From positions 2,279,501 through 2,343,500 of the forward strand of contig NZ_CP060822.1 in NCBI RefSeq assembly GCF_014489415.1: a DNA stretch of 64,000 nt, given 5' to 3'. The translations under genes and the position numbers were made by a program. Below, piece after piece: positions 1 through 9,322 of this stretch. The notes under the pieces were generated by a model. It saw only the letters and a list, made by a program, of their open reading frames with translations. It had not been told where the DNA came from and made no database searches. Numbering within the stretch: position 1 is the first letter of the stretch; each line of letters starts with the position of its first letter. This DNA comes from Cylindrospermopsis curvispora GIHE-G1. Lineage in GTDB: Bacteria > Cyanobacteriota > Cyanobacteriia > Cyanobacteriales > Nostocaceae.

Positions 1-286
1 CTATTTCTGGTAAGAAACCCTGAATATCCGCTCCAATACCCCGTTTAAAACTGCGAAAAAACCTACTATCACCCATGAGATCTAAACCCCGATCTCGTAT
101 CTGCTGACCAATTAACACCTTATCTTGATTTGCTGCTTCTATATAAACTAAACTGGGTATCAAAGGAGGATTCAAACCCTGTCGAGCAGATAACCCTGGC
201 AAACTGAGGGTTTCTGGTTGCTGGGTGACAGGGTTCCATCGGGTAATTACCGTATTACTCGTACCAAAATCAATTGCTATGGGCAT
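1..286 (-). CDS. Hsp70-family (DnaK-like) protein, N-terminal part only
   Basis: The gene runs off the left edge of the window; only about the first 95 residues are present. The start is the ATG at 286, read on the minus strand. The N-terminus MPIAIDFGTSNTVITRW is the phosphate-1 ATP-binding motif (DFGTSNT) of the actin/Hsp70 superfamily. The following text (LIPSLVYIE, then a stretch ending in RFFRSFKRGIG) matches the diverged single-domain-like Hsp70 proteins common in cyanobacteria rather than canonical DnaK, which begins with GIDLGTTNS. It would be a cytoplasmic ATP-dependent chaperone-like protein. The client is unknown, and the substrate-binding domain lies outside the window. Confidence 0.8.
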   Translation of the reverse strand, partial: MPIAIDFGTSNTVITRWNPVTQQPETLSLPGLSARQGLNPPLIPSLVYIEAANQDKVLIGQQIRDRGLDLMGDSRFFRSFKRGIGADIQGFLPEI

Positions 287-403
287 ATTACTAGATTTTT
301 TTACTGGAAATTAGGCCAACTCTTACCGTCATTCCAGCAAGGACTGTTCTTCAAGAAAGTTTTTTTGATGTTTTATTATACAATAGCATAAATTGTCAAC
401 TCA

Positions 404-1051
404 ATGCAACCGCAAATTGCCTCCAGGAATTTAACCCAAATGAGACCCGCTATTTTACAACCGGGACATTCTTACACTTTCCGGCAATACTTTGAAATGA
501 CCTATGAACCGGAGGATATTCTGGGGGAACTCGGTTATGAGTTCCAACGGTCAACATTATCTCTCCCCCAGTCAGACATTAATCTTGACCGACTGGACGA
601 CCTAAAAACCCGGATCCAAGAAAGCCTCCCCTATATTAGCCTCACCAGCGAAGCTGCTCGCCGTGAACTACTCATTGCTCCCTTATTAATAGATGTACTA
701 CATTATACTCATGCCCAACTTAGGGTAGAATATTCCTTAAATGTTAGTGAACAGCTTAAAGGTTGCCTTGATTACTACTTGTACTCCGCAGGTAAACTCC
801 TGATTGTTGAAGCAAAAAATGCAGATCTCACTAGAGGTTTTACCCAACTTGCAGTCGAGCTGATTGCCCTTGATATCTGGAGTACCAGCGAAGAACCCAT
901 TCTCCACGGAGCTGTTTCCACAGGTGACATCTGGCAGTTTGGAATTCTGCATCGGGGTAGTAAGCAAATTCAACAAGTATTAAATCTATATCGAGTACCA
1001 GATGAGCTGGAAAGCTTAATGCGTATTCTTATAAAAATCCTTCAGCCCTAA
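404..1051 (+). CDS. PD-(D/E)XK nuclease-like hypothetical protein
   Basis: A 215-aa soluble protein without signal peptide. Around residues 86-150 it carries the pattern of a PD-(D/E)XK nuclease core: RRELLIAPLLID, then D123, twelve residues later E136-A-K138 (IVEAK), then Q148 in a following helix. That spacing is typical of the restriction-endonuclease fold. Cyanobacteria carry many uncharacterised proteins of this kind, and no DNA substrate is known. The start is the ATG at 404; an internal ATG at 440 (MRPAILQPG) is an alternative. It is followed after 11 bp by a membrane-protein gene on the same strand, so the two are probably cotranscribed. Nuclease activity is inference. Confidence 0.6.
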   Translation: MQPQIASRNLTQMRPAILQPGHSYTFRQYFEMTYEPEDILGELGYEFQRSTLSLPQSDINLDRLDDLKTRIQESLPYISLTSEAARRELLIAPLLIDVLHYTHAQLRVEYSLNVSEQLKGCLDYYLYSAGKLLIVEAKNADLTRGFTQLAVELIALDIWSTSEEPILHGAVSTGDIWQFGILHRGSKQIQQVLNLYRVPDELESLMRILIKILQP

Positions 1052-1062
1052 GGAATGGGAAA

Positions 1063-2469
1063 ATGGAAACTTCAGCTATATCTTCCTCTGCTCAGGGTAT
1101 TCCCAGTTTACCCGACCTCACACATCCTGATGAATTAATCAGGTTCGGTACTCAAGTAGTTGAAAATTCACTATTAGTAGTGTTTTTAATTATTGGTTTG
1201 GGAGTGGCGATCGCCTTGATCAGTTTTTCCCTAAGACGGGAAACGGAAATGCAGGCGGATTTTTTGCGAGATTGGTCAGTTCGTTATTCCCAAATTTTGC
1301 GTGGCATACCACACTTTGCATTGGTGTTAATTCTATCAGTAACGGGATTTTTCCTAACTTCCACCCTGAGTAATCGTTACCATCACTGGGAGCAAGCAAA
1401 GGTGGCTAAGGTAACTGAATCTGTTGCTGGTGATAGATTAGAACACAACGCACCTCGTGTTAGTTATATAACTGAGGAACCCTATAGCTACACAACCCGA
1501 GTCAGGGATAGAATTGTCAAGGTGACGGACAAGCAAAAAGTCACCCGGTATTTAAATTTGGCTGGTTCCCAAATTCAAGTGACTATTGATCAAAGTGTAG
1601 ACGTGCAAAATCGCAGTGCCATTTATATTACTGACTATACTGGTGAGTACAAAATAGTCAATACCCTAAATAATAAAAATCAGTTTATATTTGAAGCACC
1701 ACCACCATACGGCTATTCTCTCTTATCTGGATATAAAGTGGAGAGAGAAGGGACAAGACTAGAACAGACCAGTCCAGAAGATTATGGATTTCCCTTGGAC
1801 TTAAATCCTGGAGAGCAAGCCACCATCAAAGTTAGTTATCAAGCACAAGGGGGACCGCGTTGGGTATACAATGCCACTAATCAGTTACTCTCTGGTTTCC
1901 GTCTCACAGCTATTGCCAGATTTCCCAATGCTGATTTTGCCAGTGGTATAGTTCCCCAAGAAATAAAAAGAGATGGAGGTAATAGTCAATTCACTTGGAT
2001 TTTTGATGATAATGTTTCTGTCAAAAATCCTTTCGGTGTGTTTACGGCTACTAAACCCATAGGTAAAACCGGAATTATACCTCGCTTATTATTATTAGCA
2101 CCAGGATTATTTTTGTGGTGGATATTACTACTATACTTAACCGTACCCATGAGCTTACAAAATCTGGCGATCGCCGGGGGAGTGTTCTTTACCAGCTTAT
2201 TAACTTTAACATATACGTCAAGGTTTATGAGTGGAGAAATGGCCTGGTTAATAATTTCACTGGTGTTAATAGGTTTAATTTACGGGTTGGGTGGGAATCG
2301 TCAATTAGGATTAGCAGCAATTATTTGTACCATTGCTGGAGCGGTTTTGCCTGTATTTGCATTTTTAGTTCCCTTTACTGGTTTAACTCTCAGTTTAGCG
2401 GGATTGTTATCAGTATTATGGTTAGGGACCTATTATTGGTATGACTTGTACAGAAAATTCACCAATTGA
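1063..2469 (+). CDS. polytopic membrane protein of unknown function
   Basis: A 468-aa protein with two N-terminal membrane segments (about residues 33-54 and 83-102), a soluble domain of roughly 230 residues (about 105-340) probably on the periplasmic side, and four or five further membrane segments from about 342 to the C-terminus. The soluble part has no Cys pairs or catalytic motif that I recognise. It starts 11 bp after the PD-(D/E)XK-like gene, which suggests a shared transcript. I do not recognise the family; it looks like a conserved cyanobacterial hypothetical protein. The topology is read from hydrophobicity only. Confidence 0.6.
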   Translation: METSAISSSAQGIPSLPDLTHPDELIRFGTQVVENSLLVVFLIIGLGVAIALISFSLRRETEMQADFLRDWSVRYSQILRGIPHFALVLILSVTGFFLTSTLSNRYHHWEQAKVAKVTESVAGDRLEHNAPRVSYITEEPYSYTTRVRDRIVKVTDKQKVTRYLNLAGSQIQVTIDQSVDVQNRSAIYITDYTGEYKIVNTLNNKNQFIFEAPPPYGYSLLSGYKVEREGTRLEQTSPEDYGFPLDLNPGEQATIKVSYQAQGGPRWVYNATNQLLSGFRLTAIARFPNADFASGIVPQEIKRDGGNSQFTWIFDDNVSVKNPFGVFTATKPIGKTGIIPRLLLLAPGLFLWWILLLYLTVPMSLQNLAIAGGVFFTSLLTLTYTSRFMSGEMAWLIISLVLIGLIYGLGGNRQLGLAAIICTIAGAVLPVFAFLVPFTGLTLSLAGLLSVLWLGTYYWYDLYRKFTN

Positions 2470-2650
2470 ATTGTTCAGATATAGCTCACTTGATAATTAT
2501 GAATATAGAAGGTATTTGGTTTCTGAAGTTTGTATAATTTAATATGTAGTTTACCCTGGATTATCACTGACATCAAAGGATTTTTTCTGTTGAAAAACAT
2601 TGCCAGATAAGCCTTTATGTAGAAATCCCAGGGTAAGAAACCTATGTAAA

Positions 2651-4054
2651 CTATACTTCAGCCTTCACAAAGAATAGAGCAGTACGATTCCCGATATTAA
2701 TACCTCCTCGTTGAGGACCTCCCCATTGAGTGATGTATTTTTTTCCATCATCACCCTTGTCAACACACATTTTGAAATTATATTGTAACTCGTTGTAACA
2801 TCCAACTTCTAAGCCTGGCATTTTTGCTGCTTGCACATCAAAAGTTGTACCCGCCTTATTGATAATTGCTAGTCCCTTACCACCCCTTTCAATAAAGAGC
2901 AAATTGGCACTGTCAGCGGAGGGAGCAATTTCACTGCCATTTCGATAGTATTGATCCTGTCCCTTCATTTTTTGATTGAATTGGGTTCCAGCAACAACCG
3001 TAGGATTAAAGGCATCAAAATTCAAAATCAGAGGTGTTCCTTCTTTAATCGCTAACACGTAGGCTGTTGCTAGAGGTAAGTCCCCTTGATCAAATTTCCA
3101 ATTATCAAATTGTCCTTCAGCCCAAGTGTCATGATTGCGAGCAAAAGTAACAGCATGTTCACCAATTAAAGCTCTTCTCGTATCTGATGGATTGACTAAA
3201 GAGCGCAGGTCTCCGCCGAAACCAAAAGCATTTTTCAAGGTGTTCACCAGTTGAAAATCGGTCACTTTCGGAAAAACAGGAACATAACTCATGCTGTCTT
3301 CATAAGTATTACCAATGACCTCACCATAGTAAAGTACGTCATCGGGTACATTCGCCAATATCTTCGTCATATCGTCCCGAGAAATATGCTTGGCAGCATC
3401 AAAGCGCAAACCATCGAATCCAAAATCCAACAGTTTTTTCAAATAATTCTGCTGTTGCTGTTGTACATATAGTAAATCTGTTTTTAGGTCAGGTAATCCC
3501 TCTGGGTCATCTTTACTACATAACCAATTATTTTCAACTTCCGAGGGATTATTATAGTTGTTAATACAAACTTGGTTATGAAAGTACTCTTGGTTTTGGA
3601 ATATGGGATAGGCTTCAGGGAAAGGCTTGCCATCTTTGTTTGGGACATTTTTATAATTAGCTAGGTGATTCAGTACAACATCAGCAATAACCCTGATACC
3701 ATTTTCGTGAGCTGTATTAATTAAATCCTTTAAATCTTCACGAGTTCCTAGGTTTCCCTCTAAGACATAATCAAGTGGTTGATACTGCATATACCAGTAT
3801 TTATCCGAAGTACAAGCTTCATCAAGCCGCGACGCTGTTTTATTAGGAGGCGAGACTTGAATGTAATTGTATCCTGCTGCTTTTATTTGGGGAACCTTGT
3901 CCTTGATGTTGTTGAAACATTCATCAAAAGCGTGATATATGACATCTGCTTGAGCTGATCGTGTAAAAGAGGAACCTGCAACTGTCAGAACTATACAGAA
4001 AGCGGTGACAAATACGACACAGTTTTTGAAAAAAGAACTAATTGATTGATACAT
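2651..4054 (-). CDS. secreted GH13 alpha-amylase
   Basis: A 467-aa glycoside hydrolase family 13 enzyme that cleaves alpha-1,4-glucans. Residues 1-36 form a Sec signal peptide (Lys-containing start, hydrophobic VVFVTAFCIVLTVAG, cleavage after SAQA), so it is exported. GH13 conserved regions are present: region I ADVVLNH (124-130), region II GLRFDAAKH with nucleophile D219, region III YYGEVIG with acid/base E245, and region IV FARNHDT with D309. The compact size resembles small microbial alpha-amylases. A Shine-Dalgarno GAGGTGAG lies just upstream of the ATG at 4054. It is convergent with the membrane-protein gene on its left and divergent from crtR on its right. Confidence 0.88.
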   Translation of the reverse strand: MYQSISSFFKNCVVFVTAFCIVLTVAGSSFTRSAQADVIYHAFDECFNNIKDKVPQIKAAGYNYIQVSPPNKTASRLDEACTSDKYWYMQYQPLDYVLEGNLGTREDLKDLINTAHENGIRVIADVVLNHLANYKNVPNKDGKPFPEAYPIFQNQEYFHNQVCINNYNNPSEVENNWLCSKDDPEGLPDLKTDLLYVQQQQQNYLKKLLDFGFDGLRFDAAKHISRDDMTKILANVPDDVLYYGEVIGNTYEDSMSYVPVFPKVTDFQLVNTLKNAFGFGGDLRSLVNPSDTRRALIGEHAVTFARNHDTWAEGQFDNWKFDQGDLPLATAYVLAIKEGTPLILNFDAFNPTVVAGTQFNQKMKGQDQYYRNGSEIAPSADSANLLFIERGGKGLAIINKAGTTFDVQAAKMPGLEVGCYNELQYNFKMCVDKGDDGKKYITQWGGPQRGGINIGNRTALFFVKAEV

Positions 4055-4666
4055 AAACTCACCTCAAATTTTGAACACACCGGAACCTGCTTGAGTGGTT
4101 ATGAAACCTCACTCTCTCACTTCGGTCACATGTCAAAGCAGCAACCATGGGGTTGATTTGACTTGAAACCCTGTAAGTCCCTGTAAGTTGGTAAATTACT
4201 TCTTGCTCGGACGAATTGTCTAAGCCAAGGGTAATTTAATCACCTTTTGATAGTGAATGTCCAGTAAGTAAACAAAAATTTAACATTCCTTTACCCTTAC
4301 TTCCATGGATTAATTTTTTGCTTTTTATGTATCAGCATATAGTTTGAGTCAATAATTACTACAAACACTCTTAAAGTTAATTCACAACTAATTGCCGGAT
4401 TAGACTGTAATCATAACCTTTTGGAAGCTATTTTTTGATACATAAAAGGTTGTATTTATAAATACTTTGTTTAAAAATCAATCTCAGTGGTGACTATGTA
4501 TAATCTAAACACCAATGAATTCACAATTTATACTACTAGTCATGACAACTTGTACCACAGCGATTTTCAACCGAAACTTCAGGAGCATTTCCGGAGAGAT
4601 TTGTTGTATATTGATAGTTGATATAGTTAATAATAATGTTAGTTTAAGACAGCAAAGGAGTTAGTA
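4055..4666. promoter_or_regulatory. 612-bp divergent intergenic region, amylase/crtR
   Basis: This holds the promoters of the amylase (minus) and crtR (plus). A perfect 10-bp tandem repeat, CCCTGTAAGT twice at 4169-4188, lies about 115 bp upstream of the amylase start and could bind a regulator. The segment before crtR is AT-rich (TTGATAGTTGATATAG and TAATAATG around 4611-4639), which fits a sigma-70-type promoter, followed by AAGGAG before the crtR ATG. I see no RNA gene or convincing ORF here. Confidence 0.4.
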
Positions 4667-5554
4667 ATGCTCACGTCGGAGGCAAAAAAGCCGCTGACAA
4701 TTCCCCCCAAAGAACTTTTAGACCCCCCTGGAGGTCTGAATCCAACCGTGTTGCTATTCTTTGCAGTAGTAACTATGTTGGTACTTTCTAGCTGTGGTTA
4801 CTGGGTATGGGAATGGCCCCATTGGTTATGTTTTGGCATCAACACCCTGTCCTTACATTTCTCAGGCACGATTATTCATGATGCTTGTCATCAATCAGCC
4901 CATCGTAACCGAATAGCTAACGCCATATTGGGTCATGCTAGTGCCCTAGTACTAGCCTTTGCTTTCCCAGTTTTTACCAGAGTACACCTACAACACCATG
5001 GCAATGTCAATCATCCCAAAGATGACCCGGATCATTATGTTTCCACAGGTGGTCCACTGTGGTTAATCGCGGTGAGATTTTTGTACCATGAGGTATTTTT
5101 CTTTCAAAGGCAACTTTGGCGTAAATATGAACTACTAGAATGGTTCCTTAGCCGATTGCTTATCTTTACTATAGTTTATATTTCCATTCAATATCACTTT
5201 TTAGGGTATATTCTCAACTTCTGGTTTGTCCCAGCTTTTGTAGTAGGTATAACACTGGGGTTCTTTTTTGACTACTTACCACATCGTCCATTTGTAGAGC
5301 GTGATCGGTGGAAGAATGCTCGTGTATATCCTGGCAAAATCCTTAATATGCTAATTTTAGGGCAGAACTACCATTTAATTCATCATTTATGGCCTTCAAT
5401 TACTTGGTACAATTATCAACCTGCCTACTACCTAATGAAGCCCTTACTAGATGAGAAAGGTAGCCCCCAAACTTCCGGTTTATTACAAAAAAAGGATTTT
5501 TTGGAATTTCTCTATGATATTTTCATTGGTCTTCATTTTCATCACCATGAATAA
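4667..5554 (+). CDS. crtR: beta-carotene hydroxylase CrtR
   Basis: A 295-aa integral membrane di-iron hydroxylase of the fatty-acid-desaturase type. It adds 3-hydroxyl groups to beta-ionone rings, making zeaxanthin from beta-carotene. The His-box set of the CrtR family is present: HDACHQSAH (71-79), HLQHHGNVNH (107-116) and YHLIHHLWP (around 235). Hydrophobic segments at about 28-48, 56-70, 88-105 and 160-210 fit the family. The length matches cyanobacterial CrtR (about 300 aa), and the sequence is unlike plant/bacterial CrtZ. A good RBS (AAGGAG) precedes the ATG. It appears monocistronic. Confidence 0.93.
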   Translation: MLTSEAKKPLTIPPKELLDPPGGLNPTVLLFFAVVTMLVLSSCGYWVWEWPHWLCFGINTLSLHFSGTIIHDACHQSAHRNRIANAILGHASALVLAFAFPVFTRVHLQHHGNVNHPKDDPDHYVSTGGPLWLIAVRFLYHEVFFFQRQLWRKYELLEWFLSRLLIFTIVYISIQYHFLGYILNFWFVPAFVVGITLGFFFDYLPHRPFVERDRWKNARVYPGKILNMLILGQNYHLIHHLWPSITWYNYQPAYYLMKPLLDEKGSPQTSGLLQKKDFLEFLYDIFIGLHFHHHE

Positions 5555-5617
5555 TAACTGAGAAATTTAAATTTAATTGTTGTTGGGGAAGTAGTACATT
5601 TTTACCAGTAAGCACAT

Positions 5618-6001
5618 CTAATCTGAATTTTTTCCGTTTATTCTTCCCAATTCATAGATGCTAGCACCCACAGTAGTAAGTATACCAGTACTAATTCCCC
5701 AACTAGAACCTAAACTAATTTCCACACCCCAGTAGGATAATGCACCAAATATTAAAAACGGTAAAATGCTCATAATTGAAGCATAAAAGGCATTTTGAGA
5801 CTCTCTAGCTGGGCGGGTTTTTTCAAATTCTGTTTCGCTAGTATATAGGAACCGCTCGGCAAAATTAAACCAGCGATTTAATTGTGTGATTATCCATTCC
5901 CTAATGGATGCTAAAGCCAAATACAAAGCTAAAGACCATAAACAAGAGCCAGCGATGGCTACTTTATCTATCGTGAATTGAAAAGGTAATATATCAAGCA
6001 T
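5618..6001 (-). CDS. small membrane protein, unknown function
   Basis: A 127-aa protein with predicted membrane segments near residues 14-33, 75-95 and 98-118, separated by a charged stretch (about 38-70, rich in Arg, Glu and aromatic residues). It has no recognised family or catalytic motif. It is convergent with crtR, with 63 bp between them, and divergent from the first ATPase-nuclease gene. It is probably a conserved cyanobacterial hypothetical protein. Confidence 0.5.
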   Translation of the reverse strand: MLDILPFQFTIDKVAIAGSCLWSLALYLALASIREWIITQLNRWFNFAERFLYTSETEFEKTRPARESQNAFYASIMSILPFLIFGALSYWGVEISLGSSWGISTGILTTVGASIYELGRINGKNSD

Positions 6002-6107
6002 ACTAAAGATATAAAGTGATAAATTCCCATTTTACTTGAATTTGTCCTCAAATCCATATTTTATAAACTACCTCGCTTTATAACTAAGAACTCATTATGT
6101 CATTATT

Positions 6108-7664
6108 ATGTCTAAACATTTTAATACTGCTGGACCTTGCCAATCTGATATCCACTATATGCTCTCTCCCACAGGGCGACTACCTCAGTTGAAAGCATTA
6201 ATTGATGGACGCAATTACTTTATCATTCATGCACCGCGACAGGTGGGTAAAACCACTGCCATGATGGCTTTAGCTCAACAATTAACTGACAGTGGACAAT
6301 ACCTAGCTGTGATGTTAACACTGGAAACCGGTGCGCCATTTCCAGATGCACCAGAACAAGCGCAACAAAGTATCCTTAGACGCTGGCAGAATGAAATTCG
6401 GTTTCGAAAATTACCCTTGCCCACTTTAACCCAAATTCAAACAGAGACCGAGACTTTTCCCCTAGATATTCAAACAGTCCTGCAAGGGTGGGCCATGGCT
6501 TCCCCCCTACCCTTAGTTGTCTTTCTGGATGAAATTGATTCCTTACAAGATCAAACTCTAATATCCATCCTCAGACAATTGCGAGCGGGTTATCCCAATC
6601 GTCCCCAGGGTTTTCCCCATTCGGTGGGCTTAATTGGCATGCGGGATGTGCGGGACTACAAGGTTAAATCTGGTGGAAGTGAACGACTAAATACTTCTAG
6701 TCCGTTCAATATCAAGGCTGAATCCCTAACTTTAAGTAATTTTAGTTTTACAGATGTGCAAAATTTATACGAACAACATAGAACAGCTACAGGGCAAGTA
6801 TTTACCCTGGGAGCAGTTCAACAGGCATATTATTTAACCGATGGACAACCATGGTTAGTTAACGCCCTAGCTCGTCAAGCTACCCAGGTGTTAGTAAAGG
6901 ATGTGAAGCAACCCATTACTGCTGAGGTGATTAACCAAGCCAAGGAAATCCTCATCCAGCGTCAGGATACCCATTTAGATAGTTTGGCGGAAAGATTACG
7001 GGAAGAGCGGGTTAGGGATATTATTCAACCCATGTTAGCTGGTGAAGACTTAGCTGATACAGCAGAAGATAATTTACGATATGTCCTAGACTTGGGTTTA
7101 TGTCGTCGCGATCGCGGGGGTGCATTAGAAATTGCTAACCCCATTTATCGGGAGATTTTACCTAAGACCTTAGCTGCAGTGGCGATCGCATCTCTAACTT
7201 CTGTGGAACCCAACTGGTTAAACTCTGATGGTACTCTCAATCCTCAAATTCTATTAAACTCTTTCTTGGAATTTTGGCGACAACATGGGGAACCATTACT
7301 CAAAAGTGCGCCCTATCATGAAATTGCTCCCCATTTGGTGTTAATGGCATTTTTACACCGAGTGGTAAATGGTGGTGGTACGTTAGAGCGGGAATATGCT
7401 ATTGGTTCTGGGAGAATGGATATTTGTTTACGCTATGGCAAGGTGGTGATGGGTATGGAACTCAAGGTGTGGCGTGAAAGAAAGTCAGATCCGTTAATCA
7501 AGGGTTTAACCCAACTGGATAAATATCTGGATGGGTTAGGATTAGATACGGGTTGGTTAGTGATTTTCGATCGCCGTCCCGGGTTACCCCCCATGGGAGA
7601 GAGGATTAGTACGGAGGAGGTTATTAGTCCTAGTGGGCGCACCATTACCCTGATTCGTAGTTAG
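6108..7664 (+). CDS. AAA-type ATPase with C-terminal PD-(D/E)XK domain, copy 1 (alpha-A)
   Basis: A 518-aa protein. The N-terminal ATPase has a Walker A-like loop APRQVGKTT (about 42-50, with Ala in place of the usual first Gly) and Walker B LVVFLDEID (about 136-144). A helical middle follows. The C-terminal domain has D437-x12-E450-L-K452 (RMD...MELKVW) and a downstream LTQLDKYL helix with Gln, the PD-(D/E)XK pattern. Numbering follows copy 2 and shifts by one here. The family is widespread in cyanobacteria and uncharacterised. This is the only copy with block 2 form A (TAEDNLRYVL...SVEPNWL), so it may be the oldest member. It has no signal peptide or membrane segment. The start is the ATG at 6108, with no clear Shine-Dalgarno. 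Confidence 0.85.
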   Translation: MSKHFNTAGPCQSDIHYMLSPTGRLPQLKALIDGRNYFIIHAPRQVGKTTAMMALAQQLTDSGQYLAVMLTLETGAPFPDAPEQAQQSILRRWQNEIRFRKLPLPTLTQIQTETETFPLDIQTVLQGWAMASPLPLVVFLDEIDSLQDQTLISILRQLRAGYPNRPQGFPHSVGLIGMRDVRDYKVKSGGSERLNTSSPFNIKAESLTLSNFSFTDVQNLYEQHRTATGQVFTLGAVQQAYYLTDGQPWLVNALARQATQVLVKDVKQPITAEVINQAKEILIQRQDTHLDSLAERLREERVRDIIQPMLAGEDLADTAEDNLRYVLDLGLCRRDRGGALEIANPIYREILPKTLAAVAIASLTSVEPNWLNSDGTLNPQILLNSFLEFWRQHGEPLLKSAPYHEIAPHLVLMAFLHRVVNGGGTLEREYAIGSGRMDICLRYGKVVMGMELKVWRERKSDPLIKGLTQLDKYLDGLGLDTGWLVIFDRRPGLPPMGERISTEEVISPSGRTITLIRS

Positions 7665-7705
7665 ATTCCGATAAATTTGAATCACACCTTAAATTATTGC
7701 CGATT
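7665..7705 (+). repeat. array spacer type S1 (about 41 bp)
   Basis: Spacer between copies 1 and 2. Nearly the same sequence, containing ATAAATTTGAATCACAC, recurs at 12485-12524 and 14070-14110. S1 always precedes a copy beginning M(S/P)KHF. No terminator hairpin is visible, so readthrough along the array is likely. Frame-consistent TTG codons 9 bp upstream of three of the ATGs are not conserved as starts in the other copies, so the ATG is preferred. Confidence 0.75.
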
Positions 7706-9259
7706 ATGTCTAAACACTTTAATACTGCTGGACCTTGTCAATCTGATATCCACTATATGCTATCTCCCACAGGGCGACTACCTCAGTTAAAAGCGTTAAT
7801 TGATGGACGCAATTACTTTATCATTCATGCACCGCGACAAGTGGGTAAAACCACTGCCATGATGGCCCTAGCTCAAGAATTAACTGACAGTGGACAATAC
7901 CTAGCTGTGATGTTAACCCTAGAAACCGGTGCGCCATTTCCAGATGCACCAGAACAAGCGCAACAAAGTATCCTGAGACGTTGGCAGAATGAAATTCGGT
8001 TTCGAAAATTACCTTTGCCTAATTTAACACAAATTGAAACAGAGACTGAGACCTCTCCCTTAGATATTCAAACAGTTCTGCAAGCTTGGGCCATGGCTTC
8101 CCCTCTACCTTTAGTTGTGTTTTTGGATGAAATTGATTCTTTGGAAGATCAAACTCTCATATCCATTCTCAGACAATTACGAGCGGGTTATCCCAATCGT
8201 CCCCAGGGTTTTCCCCATTCGGTGGGCTTAATTGGCATGCGGGATGTGCGGGACTACAAGGTTAAATCTGGTGGAAGTGAACGACTCAATACGTCTAGTC
8301 CGTTTAATATCAAGGCTGAATCCCTAACTTTGAGTAATTTTAGTTTTACAGATATTCAAAATTTATATGAACAACATACAACAGCTACGGGACAGGTGTT
8401 TACCCTGGGAGCAGTTCAACAGGCATATTATTTAACTGATGGACAACCATGGTTAGTTAACGCCCTAGCTCGTCAAGCTACCCAGGTATTAGTCCAGGAT
8501 GTGAATCAACCCATTACTGCTGAAGTGATTAACCAAGCCAAAGAAATCCTCATCCAGCGTCAGGATACCCATTTGGATAGTTTAGCAGAAAGATTACGGG
8601 AAGCGCGGGTCAAAGCTATTATTGAACCAATTTTAGCAGGTGAAGACTTACCCGACATACCACCAGATGATATTCGTTATGTCCTGGATTTAGGTCTGTG
8701 TCGAGATCAAGGACAAGGCTTGGAAATTGCCAATCCAATTTATAAAGAAGTTCTACCTCTAGTGCTAAGTTACACAACTAGGGTTTCTATTGGAGCAATT
8801 GAACCTCGTTGGCTAAACCAACAAGGGGAACTATTACCTGATGAATTATTACACGCTTTTCTGGAGTTTTGGCGACAACACGGGGAACCATTACTCAGAA
8901 GTGCACCCTACCATGAGATTGCTCCCCATTTGGTGTTGATGGCATTTTTACATCGGGTAGTTAATGGTGGTGGTACTTTAGAGCGGGAATATGCCATTGG
9001 TTCTGGAAGAATGGATATTTGTTTACGCTATGGCAAGGTGGTAATGGGTATGGAACTCAAGGTGTGGCGTGAAAGAAAGTCAGATCCGTTAATCAAGGGT
9101 TTGACCCAACTGGATAAATACCTGGATGGGTTAGGATTAGATACGGGTTGGTTAGTGATTTTCGATCGCCGTCCCGGTTTACCACCTATGGGAGAGAGGA
9201 TTAGTACGGAGGAGGTTATTAGTCCCACTGGGCGCACTATTACCCTAATTCGTAGTTAG
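7706..9259 (+). CDS. AAA-type ATPase with C-terminal PD-(D/E)XK domain, copy 2 (alpha-B)
   Basis: A 517-aa paralogue with the same architecture: Walker A-like APRQVGKTT at 42-50, Walker B LVVFLDEID at 136-144, and nuclease-like core D437...E450-L-K452 with Q468. Block 1 is the alpha form (LTLETGAPFPDAPEQA). Block 2 is form B (PPDDIRYVLDLGLCRDQGQG...AIEPRWL), shared with copies 3 and 7. The C-terminus SPTGRTITLIRS is shared only with copy 6. The ATG at 7706 is chosen over the in-frame TTG at 7697, because all other copies begin with this Met-(Ser/Pro)-Lys. Confidence 0.85.
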   Translation: MSKHFNTAGPCQSDIHYMLSPTGRLPQLKALIDGRNYFIIHAPRQVGKTTAMMALAQELTDSGQYLAVMLTLETGAPFPDAPEQAQQSILRRWQNEIRFRKLPLPNLTQIETETETSPLDIQTVLQAWAMASPLPLVVFLDEIDSLEDQTLISILRQLRAGYPNRPQGFPHSVGLIGMRDVRDYKVKSGGSERLNTSSPFNIKAESLTLSNFSFTDIQNLYEQHTTATGQVFTLGAVQQAYYLTDGQPWLVNALARQATQVLVQDVNQPITAEVINQAKEILIQRQDTHLDSLAERLREARVKAIIEPILAGEDLPDIPPDDIRYVLDLGLCRDQGQGLEIANPIYKEVLPLVLSYTTRVSIGAIEPRWLNQQGELLPDELLHAFLEFWRQHGEPLLRSAPYHEIAPHLVLMAFLHRVVNGGGTLEREYAIGSGRMDICLRYGKVVMGMELKVWRERKSDPLIKGLTQLDKYLDGLGLDTGWLVIFDRRPGLPPMGERISTEEVISPTGRTITLIRS

Positions 9260-9322
9260 AAAAATGCGATCGCTAAGTAAAACGTAAATTATTATTTTGC
9301 TACTTATAAATTATACCTTACT
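9260..9322 (+). repeat. array spacer type S2 (63 bp, contains GCGATCGC)
   Basis: Spacer between copies 2 and 3. It recurs almost unchanged at 10865-10927 and 15668-15730. It carries a HIP1 octamer, and an AT-rich stretch (TTATAAATTATACC) just before the ATG that could serve as a -10 region. S2 always precedes a copy beginning MPKQF, so spacer and first codons move as one recombination block. Confidence 0.75.

Noticed and set aside
2551-2636. TTACCCTGG...CCAGGGTAA inverted repeat between the membrane protein and amylase genes
   Set aside because: The arms are 9 bp with a 68-nt gap. It may be chance in AT-rich DNA, and no structure or function can be argued.
7697-7705. TTG starts 9 bp upstream of array copies 2, 5 and 6 (MPIM...)
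   Set aside because: The codons come from the S1 spacer and are not conserved as a start in copies with S2. The ATG is common to all copies.
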